Below are positions 7,734 to 18,181 of a DNA stretch of 64,000 nt, piece by piece (position 1 is the stretch's first letter; each line of letters starts with the position of its first letter). A program made the translations under genes and the position numbers. The stretch is from positions 124,001 through 188,000 of the forward strand of contig QKPN01000009.1 of assembly GCA_003258405.1 (NCBI GenBank). The letters run 5' to 3'. Under the pieces are notes generated by a model. That model worked only from the letters and a program-made list of their open reading frames with translations, had not been told where the DNA came from and ran no database searches. This DNA is from Rhodobacteraceae bacterium DSL-40 (GTDB lineage Bacteria > Pseudomonadota > Alphaproteobacteria > Rhodobacterales > Rhodobacteraceae).

Positions 7734-9019
7734 ACACCACCCCCCTCCAGGACACCGCCGGGCCCTTCCTCGCCGCGATGGCGCCCGCGCTCGCCGCCCT
7801 GCCGCCGGGCGGCCCGCTCGGCGTCGCCGTCTCGGGCGGCAGCGACAGCCTCGCCCTTCTCCTGCTGCTCGAGCGCTGGGCCGCCGCCGCCGGCCGGCCG
7901 CTCCGCGTCGTCACCATCGACCATGGCCTGCGTCACGGCAGCGCCGCCGAGGCCGAGACCGTCGCCGGGCTCTGCGCCCTGCGCGGCCTGCCCCATGCGA
8001 CGCTGCGCTGGCAGGACTGGGACGGCCGCGGCAATCTCCAGGCCAATGCGCGCAGCGCCCGGCGTCGGCTGATCGGGCGCTGGGCGGCGGGCGAGGGGGT
8101 CGAGGCGGTGGCGCTCGGCCACACGCTCGACGATCAGGCCGAAACCTTCCTCCTCCGGCTCGCCCGCGGCTCGGGCGTCGATGGCCTCAGCGCCATGGCC
8201 CCGGTCTCCCGCCTCGGCGGGCTCCTCTGGCTCCGCCCGATGCTCGGCCTGCGCCGCGATGCGCTGCGCCTCTGGCTCTCCGGCCTCGGCATGTGCTGGG
8301 CCGAGGATCCGAGCAATGCCGATCTCCGCTTCGACCGGGTGCGCACCCGCGCGGCCCTCGCCACGCTCGAGGGGCTCGGCATCGGCGCGGAAAACCTCGC
8401 GGCCACGGCGGCGCGCATGGCCCGCGCCCGCCTTGCGCTCGAAAGCGCCACCGGAGCCCTCGCCGGCGCCTGCGTTTCGGTGAGCGCGGGCGGCGAGGTC
8501 TCGCTCGCGCCCGCCGCCTTCGCCGCCGCCCCGGAGGAGATCCGCCTCCGCCTCCTCGCCGATCTGCTTTGCTGGGTCGGCGCCGAGAGTTACCGCCCGC
8601 GCCTCACCCAGCTTGCGCCCGTCGCCGCGGCGGTCGCCGGCGGCCACATCGGCGCGGGTCTGACGCTGCATGGCTGCATCCTGCGCGCCCGCCGCGGCCA
8701 GGTGGTCATCCGTCGCGAACCTGGCCGGGTTGCCGCACCCGTATCAGTTGAAAATGGGGTATGGGAGAAACGGTGGAAATTGGATATACTGCCGCCGCGA
8801 GCCGAAGGTCTGAAGATTGCCGCGCTGGGCCGTGAAGGGTTGTCACGGGTCCCGGACTGGCGGCAGACAGGCGCTGCCCGCGAGACACTGCTGACGACCC
8901 CCGCGATCTGGCGTGAGGATGATCTGGTTGCCGCGCCGCTGGCCGGACTTGGAAACGGGTTTTCCTTCCGGCTCTGTGGCATGCCCGCGGGGCTTGCAGC
9001 TGTGTCTCTATTGCATTGA
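7730..9019 (+). CDS. tilS: TilS, tRNA(Ile)-lysidine synthetase
   Basis: 429 residues from GTG 7730, which overlaps the cpoB TGA (GTGA). The PP-loop ATPase motif SGGSDS is at residues 35-40, followed by VTIDHGLR and GHTLDDQAETFLLRL, all standard TilS signatures. The enzyme converts C34 of the AUA-decoding tRNA(Ile2) to lysidine and is essential in bacteria. The last ~100 residues are poorly conserved and the DNA near 8735-8780 is less GC-rich than the rest. Confidence 0.95.
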   Translation: MNTTPLQDTAGPFLAAMAPALAALPPGGPLGVAVSGGSDSLALLLLLERWAAAAGRPLRVVTIDHGLRHGSAAEAETVAGLCALRGLPHATLRWQDWDGRGNLQANARSARRRLIGRWAAGEGVEAVALGHTLDDQAETFLLRLARGSGVDGLSAMAPVSRLGGLLWLRPMLGLRRDALRLWLSGLGMCWAEDPSNADLRFDRVRTRAALATLEGLGIGAENLAATAARMARARLALESATGALAGACVSVSAGGEVSLAPAAFAAAPEEIRLRLLADLLCWVGAESYRPRLTQLAPVAAAVAGGHIGAGLTLHGCILRARRGQVVIRREPGRVAAPVSVENGVWEKRWKLDILPPRAEGLKIAALGREGLSRVPDWRQTGAARETLLTTPAIWREDDLVAAPLAGLGNGFSFRLCGMPAGLAAVSLLH

Positions 9020-9043
9020 ATCCCGGCGGCCACTGCTTATGTT
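9016..9043 (+). promoter_or_regulatory. Possible sigma-70-type promoter for ftsH
   Basis: TTGAAT at 9016-9021, 16 bases, then TATGTT at 9038-9043, located across the tilS stop and 58 bases before the ftsH TTG. Each hexamer matches four of six consensus positions. The assignment is by eye and could be chance, but the region is AT-richer than its surroundings. Confidence 0.3.
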
Positions 9044-9087
9044 AGCGCAAAGGGGCCCGAGGCGGGAATAACGACGCCGGGACGTAT

Positions 9088-9094
9088 GGGAGAG
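9088..9094 (+). promoter_or_regulatory. Shine-Dalgarno site favouring the TTG start of ftsH
   Basis: GGGAGAG ends six bases before TTG 9101, while the in-frame ATG 9086 lies at the edge of the same element and has only a weak site upstream. Alphaproteobacterial FtsH proteins usually begin MGN-x-R/K-NIAFW, which matches initiation at TTG 9101. Confidence 0.6.
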
Positions 9095-9100
9095 CTCGCA

Positions 9101-11029
<1,929 letters not shown>

Positions 11030-11056
11030 GCCCGCGGAAAACCGGCCAGACCTCCG

Positions 11057-11083
11057 AAGGGCGCCCCCGCGGGCGCCCTTTTT
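11057..11083 (+). terminator. Rho-independent terminator of ftsH
   Basis: A perfect 10-bp stem AAGGGCGCCC / GGGCGCCCTT with the tetraloop CCGC, followed by a run of T (11079-11083). It lies 28 bases after the ftsH stop and closes the tol-pal-tilS-ftsH transcription direction. Confidence 0.9.
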
Positions 11084-11185
11084 GCATGTCCTGCCGCACT
11101 CGCGGACGAAAGCGCCTGTGGCGGCGGGGCCATGCCGGACGGAGGCGCGCGAAGACCGCGTCGGCCTTGCGACCCCTTGAGGGGC

Positions 11186-11214
11186 CTCCGGTTCGCGCAA
11201 CGCGCGAACCGGAG
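11186..11214. repeat. Perfect 13-bp inverted repeat downstream of the SDR gene
   Basis: CTCCGGTTCGCGC and its exact complement GCGCGAACCGGAG are separated by AAC. It sits 12 bases beyond the stop of the minus-strand SDR gene. No T-run follows on either strand, so it is either an atypical terminator or an mRNA 3' stabilising hairpin. A second palindrome, CCCCTTGAGGGG, is adjacent at about 11173-11184. Confidence 0.55.
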
Positions 11215-11225
11215 CCCGTCGCCGG

Positions 11226-11987
11226 TCAGACCTTGCTGATCGAATTGCCCCCGTCGGCCAACATGGCCGATCCGGTCACGAAGCTGGAGAGGTCGGACAT
11301 CAGGAACATCGCCGCATTCGCGATTTCCTCCGGTTTCGCGAGGCGCTTCAGCGCATGAAGACCCGCGATGAAGGCTTCGGTCTCGGGATTTGTCGCCGCA
11401 TCCATCGCCATGGCCGTCAGCGTGCCGCCGGGCAAGAGCGCATTCGCGCGAATGCCCTGGCTGCCATATTCCACTGCCAGCGCCTGAACCAGGCCGATCA
11501 GGCCGGTCTTCGCGGCCGCGTAGGCCCCCATGCCCGGCAATGTCGCGGTGTGGCCGATAAAGGACCCCGTGAACGCCAGGGTTCCGCCCCCGCGCTCCAG
11601 CAGGGCAGGAATCTGCGCCCGGGCGGCATGAAACGCCGAGGTGAGATTGGTGGCGAGGATGTCCGACCATTCCTCGGGTGGCGTCTCGGCCACCATCAGG
11701 CCGGAGCCGACCCTGCCCGCATTGTTGAAGGCGCCGTCGAGACCGCCGAATTCCGATCTGGCGAGCGCGACGAGCTCGTCGGCATAGCCGGGGTCGGTCA
11801 CATCCCCCGGCAAGGCCACGGCCGTCCCGCCGGACCGGTTGATCCGGCCGACAACCGCACCCAGCTCCTTCTCCCGGCGCGCTCCAAGAACCACCTGCGC
11901 GCCGTTCTTCGCGAAGAGAAGCGCCGCTGCCGCCCCGATGCCGCTGGACGCGCCGGTGATGATGATCGATTTCTTCTCAAGAAGCAT
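11226..11987 (-). CDS. SDR-family NAD(P)-dependent oxidoreductase
   Basis: 253 residues from the ATG at 11985-11987, preceded by AAGGAT. Classical short-chain dehydrogenase: cofactor motif TGASSGIG at residues 11-18, NNAG (GAFNNAGRVG), catalytic Ser in LAFTGSFIG, and Tyr-x-x-x-Lys in YAAAKTG. The C-terminal NSISKV end and VTGSAMLADGG are typical of the family. The substrate cannot be read from sequence. It is divergent from gntP-gntK, so a role in sugar-acid oxidation (for example a gluconate dehydrogenase activity) is possible but unproven. Confidence 0.88.
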   Translation of the reverse strand: MLLEKKSIIITGASSGIGAAAALLFAKNGAQVVLGARREKELGAVVGRINRSGGTAVALPGDVTDPGYADELVALARSEFGGLDGAFNNAGRVGSGLMVAETPPEEWSDILATNLTSAFHAARAQIPALLERGGGTLAFTGSFIGHTATLPGMGAYAAAKTGLIGLVQALAVEYGSQGIRANALLPGGTLTAMAMDAATNPETEAFIAGLHALKRLAKPEEIANAAMFLMSDLSSFVTGSAMLADGGNSISKV

Positions 11988-12045
11988 GGTTGATCCTTGT
12001 TCAACGTTTTCTGCTCCTTGCGGATACGGTCTTGCGGCATCCCGT

Positions 12046-12085
12046 CCGACCCGGATCATGCGCATCGCCGACCCGGATCATGCGC
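12046..12085. repeat. Two 18-bp perfect direct repeats in the SDR/gntP intergenic region
   Basis: CCGACCCGGATCATGCGC occurs at 12046-12063 and again at 12068-12085, a 22-bp period equal to about two helical turns. A shortened copy TTCATGCGT follows at 12087-12095. The position between two divergent genes suggests an operator for a regulator that is not encoded nearby. Confidence 0.55.
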
Positions 12086-12236
12086 TTTCATGCGTCTTTT
12101 TCCGTGCGGAAAATAATCGCCAACCGCATGGTTTTTCGCGCCCTTCACTTTACCTCCGCCCGGGCCTGCGTCAGGGTCGCCCTTGATTGCTTGGGGGAAC
12201 AGGCCACCTTTCCCCGCAAAACATTGGGGGGACATC

Positions 12237-13613
12237 ATGGAAACCATCGAGCCAGCCTACGGGACGGCTACGCTGCTGATTATCGCCGTGGGAGCCGTGC
12301 TCCTGCTTCTCACGCTCATCCTGCGCTTCCGCGTCCACGCCTTCGTGGCGCTGGTGCTGGTGAGCCTGCTCACCGCGCTCGTCACCCGCATACCCTTTGC
12401 CGATGTCGTGCCGACCCTGCTCCAGGGCTTCGGCTCCACGCTCGCCACCGTCGCCCTGCTCGTCGGCTTCGGCGCGATGATCGGGCGCATCCTCGAGGTG
12501 ACCGGCGGCGCGCAGGTGCTCGCCGACCGCCTCGTCGATGTCTTCGGCGATCACCGCGCACCCTTCGCCCTCGGCGTCGCCTCGCTGCTCTTCGGCTTCC
12601 CGATCTTCTTCGATGCGGGCCTCGTCGTGATGCTCCCGATCATCTTCAGCGTCGCGCGCCGCTTCGGCGGCTCGGTCATCACCTACGCCTTCCCCTGCGC
12701 CGGGGCCTTCGCGGTGATGCATGCCTTCCTGCCGCCCCATCCCGGACCGGTCGCGGCGGGCGACCTGCTCGGGGCCGACATCGGCCTTCTCGTCTTCGTG
12801 GGCCTCGTCGTCGCGCTGCCCACCTGGTTCTTCGGCGCCTATCTCTACGCGCTCTGGGCCGGCAAGCGCTTCGTGCTGCCGGTGCCGGACCTGCTCGGCG
12901 GCGGCGAGACGGCGCAGGCGGAGGGTCCGCTCCCGAGCTTCGGCACCGTGATGTCGGTGCTGCTGCTGCCGCTCGGGCTCATCTTCCTCAACACCGGCCT
13001 CAACACGCTCGCGACCGTGGGTGTGGTGAACGGCGATGCGGTCTGGGTGAACATCCTGCGCATGATCGGCCAGACGCCGGTCGCGCTCCTCATCACCGTG
13101 CTGGTCGCGATGTGGAAGCTCGGCGCCGACCGCCCGGCGGGCGAGCTCGAGAAGATCATGGACCGCGCCCTCGCGCCGGTCTGCGCCATCATCCTCGTCA
13201 CCGGCGCGGGCGGCATGTTCGGCGGCGTCCTGCGCGCCAGCGGCATCGGCCAGGCGCTCGCGGGCAGCCTCGACCAGCTCGGCATGCCGCTCATCGTCGC
13301 GGCCTTCCTGATCTCGACCGCGCTCCGCGTCGCCCAGGGCTCGGCGACCGTCGCGCTCACCACCACGGCGGGCCTGCTCGCGCCCACCGTGGCCGCAACC
13401 ACCGGCCTCTCGTCCTTCGATCTCTGCTTCCTCGTCATCGCCATCGCCTGCGGCGCGACGGTGCTGAGCCATGTGAACGATTCGGGCTTCTGGCTGGTCG
13501 GCCGCTTCCTCGACATGGATGCCAAGACCACGCTCAAGACCTGGACGGTGATGGAAACCCTGCTTGGAACGATCGGATTCGGGATCTGCCTGATCGGATG
13601 GTGGCTGCTGTGA
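12237..13613 (+). CDS. gntP: GntP-family gluconate:H+ symporter
   Basis: 458 residues from ATG 12237, preceded by TTGGGGGGA. About 12-14 hydrophobic segments; typical GntP-family stretches include FGFPIFFDAGLVVMLPIIF, FPCAGAFAVMHAFLPPHPGP and the C-terminal CGATVLSHVNDSGFWLVGRF. The family imports gluconate and related sugar acids across the inner membrane with protons. The stop overlaps the GTG start of the gluconokinase gene, so uptake and phosphorylation are made together. Other aldonates are possible substrates. Confidence 0.93.
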   Translation: METIEPAYGTATLLIIAVGAVLLLLTLILRFRVHAFVALVLVSLLTALVTRIPFADVVPTLLQGFGSTLATVALLVGFGAMIGRILEVTGGAQVLADRLVDVFGDHRAPFALGVASLLFGFPIFFDAGLVVMLPIIFSVARRFGGSVITYAFPCAGAFAVMHAFLPPHPGPVAAGDLLGADIGLLVFVGLVVALPTWFFGAYLYALWAGKRFVLPVPDLLGGGETAQAEGPLPSFGTVMSVLLLPLGLIFLNTGLNTLATVGVVNGDAVWVNILRMIGQTPVALLITVLVAMWKLGADRPAGELEKIMDRALAPVCAIILVTGAGGMFGGVLRASGIGQALAGSLDQLGMPLIVAAFLISTALRVAQGSATVALTTTAGLLAPTVAATTGLSSFDLCFLVIAIACGATVLSHVNDSGFWLVGRFLDMDAKTTLKTWTVMETLLGTIGFGICLIGWWLL

Positions 13614-14119
13614 GCGCGGAACCGGACCTTCAGCACATCGTCGTCATGGGCGTCTCGGGCTCGGGCAAATCCACCCTCGGCGCCGCGCTCGCGGGCCGCC
13701 TCGGCTGGCGCTTCATCGAGGGCGACAGCTTCCACCCGGAGGCCAATGTCGCCAAGATGTCGGCGGGCACCCCCCTCGACGATGCCGACCGCAAGCCCTG
13801 GCTCGAGGCGCTGGCCGCCGAGATCGCCCGCAACGAGGCCGCGGGCCGCTCCTCCGTCATCGGCTGCTCGGCGCTCAAGCGCGCCTATCGCGACATCCTG
13901 CGCGGCGGGGCGCCGACGGTGCGCTTCTTCCACGTCCACGGCGACCGCGAGGTGCTGGCCGACCGGCTCTCGCACCGCCCCGGCCATTTCTTCCCGGCCA
14001 GGCTTCTCGAGTCGCAGCTCTCGACGCTGGAGCCGCTGGCCCCGGACGAGGATGGCGTGGTGATCGACGTGGCCCTGCCGCCCGACGCCCAGCTCGACGC
14101 CGCGATGAAGGCGCTCTGA
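13610..14119 (+). CDS. gntK: Gluconokinase
   Basis: 169 residues from GTG 13610 (GTGA overlap with gntP). P-loop GVSGSGKS at residues 14-21, then the gluconokinase hallmarks EGDSFHPEANVAKMSAG, PLDDADRKPWL and CSALKRAYRDILR, with the lid region HRPGHFFPARLLESQ. It phosphorylates gluconate to 6-phosphogluconate, which feeds the Entner-Doudoroff or pentose-phosphate routes. Length is normal. No GntR/LacI regulator was found in the window. Confidence 0.95.
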   Translation: MSAEPDLQHIVVMGVSGSGKSTLGAALAGRLGWRFIEGDSFHPEANVAKMSAGTPLDDADRKPWLEALAAEIARNEAAGRSSVIGCSALKRAYRDILRGGAPTVRFFHVHGDREVLADRLSHRPGHFFPARLLESQLSTLEPLAPDEDGVVIDVALPPDAQLDAAMKAL

Positions 14120-14123
14120 TCCG

Positions 14124-14155
14124 CCCGCCCGGAGCCTCTCCGGGCGGGATTTTCC
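14124..14155 (+). terminator. Terminator after gntK
   Basis: An 11-bp perfect stem CCCGCCCGGAG / CTCCGGGCGGG with loop CCT, followed by ATTTTC, starting four bases after the gntK stop. A second GC-rich hairpin (CCCGCCCG / CGGGCGGG) follows at 14177-14198. Confidence 0.75.
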
Positions 14156-14251
14156 CGCATCCCGAAACACGGGCCTCCCGCCCGCGATTTCGGGCGGGAT
14201 TCATGATATGTTAACTACGAAAATTCAATGAATTCAAAGGCCGAATCCCCG

Positions 14252-14315
14252 TTTTCACGGTGAAAAGCCCCCGTTTCACGCCGGGGTTCACGCCCGCGCC
14301 GCCCCGCCTTTTCAC
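14252..14315. promoter_or_regulatory. Cluster of TTTCAC boxes upstream of the MOSC gene
   Basis: An inverted pair TTTTCAC-G-GTGAAAA at 14252-14266 is followed by further copies: TTTCAC at 14274-14279, TTCAC at 14287-14291 and TTTTCAC at 14309-14315. An AT-rich tract (TTAACTACGAAAATTCAATGAATTC) lies just upstream at about 14211-14235. The layout resembles a regulator-binding array in the leader of the next gene. Confidence 0.4.
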
Positions 14316-14372
14316 CGCCCCGCCGCCGCTCTAGGCTGGGGCCGGACGAAGCGGCGCAAGGGGCGAATTTCC

Positions 14373-14981
14373 ATGGCGATCCTCACACCCACCGAGCTGA
14401 CCGGCCGGGTTGTCTTCCTCGGGCGCGTGCCCGATCGCGCGGCCGGGCCCGCCTCGGTTCCGGCCGACGAGCTCGCCTTCGGCTTCGAAGGCGTCGCGGG
14501 CGAAAGCCACGCGGGCCTCACCCGGGCCTCCTGCTCGCGCGTCACCGGCCAGTATCCGAAGGGCACCGAGATCCGGAACACCCGCCAGGTCTCGATCCTC
14601 TCCACCGAGGAGCTCGCCGAAACCGCCCGCCTGCTCGGCATCCCCGCGCTGCCGCCCGAATGGGTCGGGGCGAGCATGGTGCTCGAGGGCATCCCCGATT
14701 TCACCCTGGTGCCGCCGTCCTCGCGGCTCGTCTTCGAGGGCGGCGCCTCGCTCACCGTCGACATGGAAAACGCCCCGTGCCAGATTCCCGCCCGCGAGAT
14801 CGAGGCGCGGCATCCCGGCGTCGGCCGGGGCTACAAGGCGGCCGCCCGCAACCGGCGCGGCGTCACCGCCTGGGTCGAACGCGAGGGCGTGGTCCGCCTC
14901 GGCGAGACCGTCCGTCTCCATGTCCCGCCCGTCCGCCTCTACCCCCCGCTCGCCGCCGGGGCGGGCGAGGGGCCGGGTTGA
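14373..14981 (+). CDS. MOSC domain-containing protein
   Basis: 202 residues. The MOSC beta-barrel is recognisable from NTRQVSILSTEEL, the Cys-containing MENAPCQIPAREIEA (Cys136), and NRRGVTAWVEREGVVRLGETVRL. MOSC domains are the C-terminal part of molybdenum-cofactor sulfurases and stand-alone proteins such as YiiM, and handle sulfur or hydroxylamine-type substrates through a conserved Cys. No N-terminal sulfurase or 2Fe-2S domain is present. The next gene is unrelated, so its partner molybdoenzyme is unknown. Confidence 0.85.
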   Translation: MAILTPTELTGRVVFLGRVPDRAAGPASVPADELAFGFEGVAGESHAGLTRASCSRVTGQYPKGTEIRNTRQVSILSTEELAETARLLGIPALPPEWVGASMVLEGIPDFTLVPPSSRLVFEGGASLTVDMENAPCQIPAREIEARHPGVGRGYKAAARNRRGVTAWVEREGVVRLGETVRLHVPPVRLYPPLAAGAGEGPG

Positions 14982-15040
14982 GCCCGGCCGCCCTCCGGCC
15001 CGCATTGCAACTCCCCCCGGCTCGCGCTATGGCCGCGCTC

Positions 15041-15373
15041 ATGGCAACAGATCCCAAATCCTGCGCCGACATGGCCGACCTGAGGGCGCTGATCGATGCG
15101 CTCGACGCCGAGCTCGTCGCGCTGCTCGTCCGCCGGGCCGCCTGCATCGATCGGGCGGTCGAGCTCAAGCAGGCCGCGGGCTGGCCCGCCCGGATCGAGA
15201 CCCGGGTGGAGGAGGTCGCGCTGAACGCCCGCATGCGGGCCGAGGCGGCGGGGCTCGACGGCGCGTTCGTCGAGGGTCTCTGGCGCCAGATCATCGAATG
15301 GTCGATCGCCCGCGAGGAGCGGGTGCTCGGCCCGGACCGGGCAGAGACCGGAGGAGAGGCTCATGAGCGCTGA
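15041..15373 (+). CDS. AroQ-class chorismate mutase
   Basis: 110 residues from ATG 15041 (ATG 15029 is a close alternative). The sequence reads [34 protein letters not shown] and [18 protein letters not shown], the three-helix AroQ fold with the Arg and Lys residues that hold chorismate. It converts chorismate to prephenate for Phe/Tyr synthesis. There is no fused prephenate dehydratase or dehydrogenase and no signal peptide. It overlaps folD by 11 bases. A salicylate-type isochorismate pyruvate-lyase is a less likely reading. Confidence 0.88.
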   Translation: MATDPKSCADMADLRALIDALDAELVALLVRRAACIDRAVELKQAAGWPARIETRVEEVALNARMRAEAAGLDGAFVEGLWRQIIEWSIAREERVLGPDRAETGGEAHER

Positions 15374-16259
15374 GATCATCGACGGCAAGGCCTTCGCGGC
15401 CGGTCTGCGCGGTCGCGTGGCCGAAAAGGTGGCCGAGCTGAAGGCCGGCCACGGCATCACGCCCGGCCTCGCCGTGGTCCTCGTGGGCGAGGACCCGGCA
15501 AGCCAGGTCTATGTCCGCAACAAGGGCCGCCAGACGCTCGAGGCCGGCATGACCTCCTTCGAGCACCGGCTGCCCGCTGATGCGCCCGAGGCCGAACTGC
15601 TCGACCTCGTCGCCCGCCTCAATGCCGATCCGGCGGTCCATGGCATCCTGGTTCAGCTCCCGCTGCCCGGGCACATGAACGAGAACCTCGTCATCAACGC
15701 CATCGCGCCCGAAAAGGACGTCGACGGCTTCCATGTCATCAACGCCGGCCGCCTCGCCACCGGCCAGGACGCGATGGTGCCCTGCACGCCGCTCGGCTGC
15801 CTGATGCTGCTCCGCGACCGGCTGGGCGCGCTCTCCGGGCTCAATGCCGTCGTGATCGGCCGCTCCAACATCGTCGGCAAGCCGATGGCCCAGCTCCTGC
15901 TCCGCGAGAGCTGCACCGTCACCACCGCCCATTCCCGGACCCGCGACATCGCGGCGCTCTGCCGCAGCGCCGATATCCTCGTCGCCGCCATCGGCCGGCC
16001 CGGGACCATCACCGGGGAGTGGATCAAGCCGGGCGCGACCGTGATCGACGTGGGCATAAACCGCGTCGAGACGCCCGAGGGCAAGACCAAGCTGGTGGGG
16101 GACGTGGATTTCGAAAGCGCGCGGGAAGTCGCGGGCGCGATCACGCCCGTGCCGGGCGGTGTCGGCCCGATGACCATCGCCTGCCTGCTCGCCAACACGA
16201 TCACCGCCTGCTGCCGGATCCACGGCCTGCCCGATCCCGAAGGTCTCACCGCGGGCTGA
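15363..16259 (+). CDS. folD: FolD, methylenetetrahydrofolate dehydrogenase/cyclohydrolase
   Basis: 298 residues. Catalytic Tyr/Lys in VYVRNKGR, folate-binding [25 protein letters not shown], Rossmann-type [15 protein letters not shown], and C-terminal [18 protein letters not shown]. This bifunctional enzyme interconverts 5,10-methylene-, methenyl- and 10-formyl-tetrahydrofolate. Its ATG lies inside the end of the chorismate mutase gene. Length and motifs are standard. Confidence 0.97.
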   Translation: MSAEIIDGKAFAAGLRGRVAEKVAELKAGHGITPGLAVVLVGEDPASQVYVRNKGRQTLEAGMTSFEHRLPADAPEAELLDLVARLNADPAVHGILVQLPLPGHMNENLVINAIAPEKDVDGFHVINAGRLATGQDAMVPCTPLGCLMLLRDRLGALSGLNAVVIGRSNIVGKPMAQLLLRESCTVTTAHSRTRDIAALCRSADILVAAIGRPGTITGEWIKPGATVIDVGINRVETPEGKTKLVGDVDFESAREVAGAITPVPGGVGPMTIACLLANTITACCRIHGLPDPEGLTAG

Positions 16260-16324
16260 TCCGCGCGCAATCATTGCACCCGCCCGCGCCGCGCGCTACT
16301 TGCGCGGGAGGGGGACCTTCCATC

Positions 16325-17701
16325 ATGCCCGATCTCTTCGACAACCTTCCCGATCCCTCGGGGCCGAAGCCCCGCCGCCAGACCCGGCCCCGCCCGGCGC
16401 CGGGCGGGCAGTCCGAAGCGCGCGCCACCGAGCCCGCCGGGCCGCGCCCGCTCGCCGAACGGCTGCGCCCGCAGGTGCTGGCCGATGTCGTCGGGCAGGA
16501 GCACGTCCTCGGCCCCGACGGCCCGCTCGGGAACATGCTGGCGGCGCGCGAGCTCGGCTCCATCGTCTTCTGGGGCCCGCCGGGCGTGGGCAAGACCACG
16601 ATCGCACGGCTGCTCGCGGATGCGACCGACCTGCGCTTCGTGCAGATCAGCGCGATCTTCACCGGGGTCGCGGACCTCAAGAAGATCTTCGAGGCCGCCC
16701 GCATCCGCCACGGCAACGGCCAGGGCACGCTGCTCTTCGTCGACGAGATCCACCGCTTCAACAAGGCGCAGCAGGATGCCTTCCTGCCGCTGATGGAAGA
16801 CGGCACCATCGTGCTCGTGGGGGCGACCACCGAGAATCCCTCCTTCGAGCTCAATGCGGCCCTCCTGTCGCGGGCCCGCGTGCTCACCCTCAAGCGGCTC
16901 GACGAGGCGGCGCTCTCGAAGCTTCTCCTGCGGGCCGAGGCCGTGCTCGGCCACGGGCTGCCGGTCACGCCGGAGGCGCGCGACGCGCTGGTCAGGATGG
17001 CCGACGGCGACGGGCGGACGCTCTTCAATCTCGTCGAGCAGATCGCGGGCGAAAGCGAGGCGCTCGACCCGGAGGCGCTCTCCCGCCGCGTGACCCGCCG
17101 CGCGCCCGTCTACGACAAGGCCGGCGACGGGCATTACAATCTCATCTCCGCGCTCCACAAGTCGGTGCGCGGCTCCGACCCCGACGCTTCGCTCTACTGG
17201 CTCGCGCGGATGCTGCGGGCGGGAGAGGACCCGCGCTATCTGGCGCGACGGATCACCCGCATGGCGGTGGAGGACATCGGGCTGGCCGATCCCCGTGCGC
17301 AGCGGGTCTGCCTCGATGCCTGGGAGACCTTCGAGCGGCTCGGCTCGCCCGAGGGCGAACTCGCGCTCGGCCAGGCGGTGATCTATCTCGCGCTCGCGCC
17401 GAAATCGAACGCGGCCTATGCCGGCTACAAGGAGGCGATGGCCTCGGCCGCGGCCACCGGTTCGCTGGTGCCGCCCAAGCACATCCTCAACGCCCCCACC
17501 GGCCTGATGAAGGACGAGGGCTACGGCTCGGGCTATGTCTACGACCACAACACCGAGGCGGGCGTCTCGGGGCAGAACTACTTTCCCGAAGGCATGGAGC
17601 GCGAGACCTACTATCGCCCGACAGCGCGCGGCGAGGAGGCGGAGATCCGGGAGCGCGCGGCCAGAATCGCGCAGATCCGCCGCGATGCGGCGCCGGAGTG
17701 A
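16325..17701 (+). CDS. rarA: RarA/MgsA replication-associated recombination AAA+ ATPase
   Basis: 458 residues from ATG 16325. Walker A GPPGVGKTT, Walker B LLFVDEIHRFNKAQQD, sensor VGATTENPSFELNAAL, and the C-terminal tetramerisation part with YLARRITRMAVEDIGLADP and LAPKSNAAYAGYKEAM, all diagnostic of the RarA/WRNIP1 family. It acts at stalled replication forks. The N-terminus starts MPDLFDN, followed by a disordered Pro/Arg stretch. It stands alone between folD and crcB. Confidence 0.95.
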   Translation: MPDLFDNLPDPSGPKPRRQTRPRPAPGGQSEARATEPAGPRPLAERLRPQVLADVVGQEHVLGPDGPLGNMLAARELGSIVFWGPPGVGKTTIARLLADATDLRFVQISAIFTGVADLKKIFEAARIRHGNGQGTLLFVDEIHRFNKAQQDAFLPLMEDGTIVLVGATTENPSFELNAALLSRARVLTLKRLDEAALSKLLLRAEAVLGHGLPVTPEARDALVRMADGDGRTLFNLVEQIAGESEALDPEALSRRVTRRAPVYDKAGDGHYNLISALHKSVRGSDPDASLYWLARMLRAGEDPRYLARRITRMAVEDIGLADPRAQRVCLDAWETFERLGSPEGELALGQAVIYLALAPKSNAAYAGYKEAMASAAATGSLVPPKHILNAPTGLMKDEGYGSGYVYDHNTEAGVSGQNYFPEGMERETYYRPTARGEEAEIRERAARIAQIRRDAAPE

Positions 17702-17736
17702 ACGCGCGGACGTGAGCCCTGCGGTGCCGCCCGGTC

Positions 17737-17742
17737 TTGACA
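17737..17742 (+). promoter_or_regulatory. TTGACA -35-like hexamer upstream of crcB
   Basis: A perfect TTGACA lies 58 bases before the crcB ATG. With a 17-base spacer the -10 position would read TTGGAA, which is weak. A small hairpin CCTTCC/GGAAGG falls in the spacer region. Promoter status is only suggestive. Confidence 0.3.
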
Positions 17743-17794
17743 TTCGGCCTTCCGGGCCTTTGGAAGGTGTTTTCCCGTGTATCGAGGCTTCCAC

Positions 17795-18181
17795 ATGCCC
17801 GTTGTTCTGCAAGTCGCCCTCGGAGGCGCGCTCGGTGCGACATTGCGCCATCTCTGTGCCTGGCAGATCACCCGTCAGGTCGGCAATGCCTTTCCCTGGG
17901 GCACGCTCTGCGTCAACGTCGTCGGCTCCTTCATCATGGGGATTGCCGCGATGCTGCTCGTGCGCCGGTCCGACCTCGGGCTGCAGCACATGGCGCCCTT
18001 CTTCATGACCGGCATTCTGGGCGGTTTCACCACCTTCTCGGCCTTCTCGCTCGAGACCGTGCTGCTCGTGGAGCGCGGCCGGGCCGATCTGGCGTTTGCC
18101 TATGTCGCCGCCTCGGTGGTTCTCGGGCTCGCGGCCTTTGCCGGCGCGATCACGCTGCTCCGCGGCTGGGCCACGGCATGA
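17795..18181 (+). CDS. crcB: CrcB/FluC fluoride channel
   Basis: 128 residues from ATG 17795 (GTG 17777 would add six). Four hydrophobic helices with the FluC signatures GGALGATLRH, LCVNVVGSFIMG and FMTGILGGFTTFSAFSLE, including the Asn and the Phe/Ser/Thr track of the dual-topology fluoride channel. It exports toxic fluoride. The TGA overlaps the ATG of the pseudouridine synthase gene, an arrangement that suggests shared translation more than shared function. Confidence 0.95.
   Translation: MPVVLQVALGGALGATLRHLCAWQITRQVGNAFPWGTLCVNVVGSFIMGIAAMLLVRRSDLGLQHMAPFFMTGILGGFTTFSAFSLETVLLVERGRADLAFAYVAASVVLGLAAFAGAITLLRGWATA

Noticed and set aside
17702-17794. Possible fluoride riboswitch before crcB
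   Set aside because: I could not find the conserved fluoride aptamer core in this short leader; only a small CCTTCC/GGAAGG hairpin is present.
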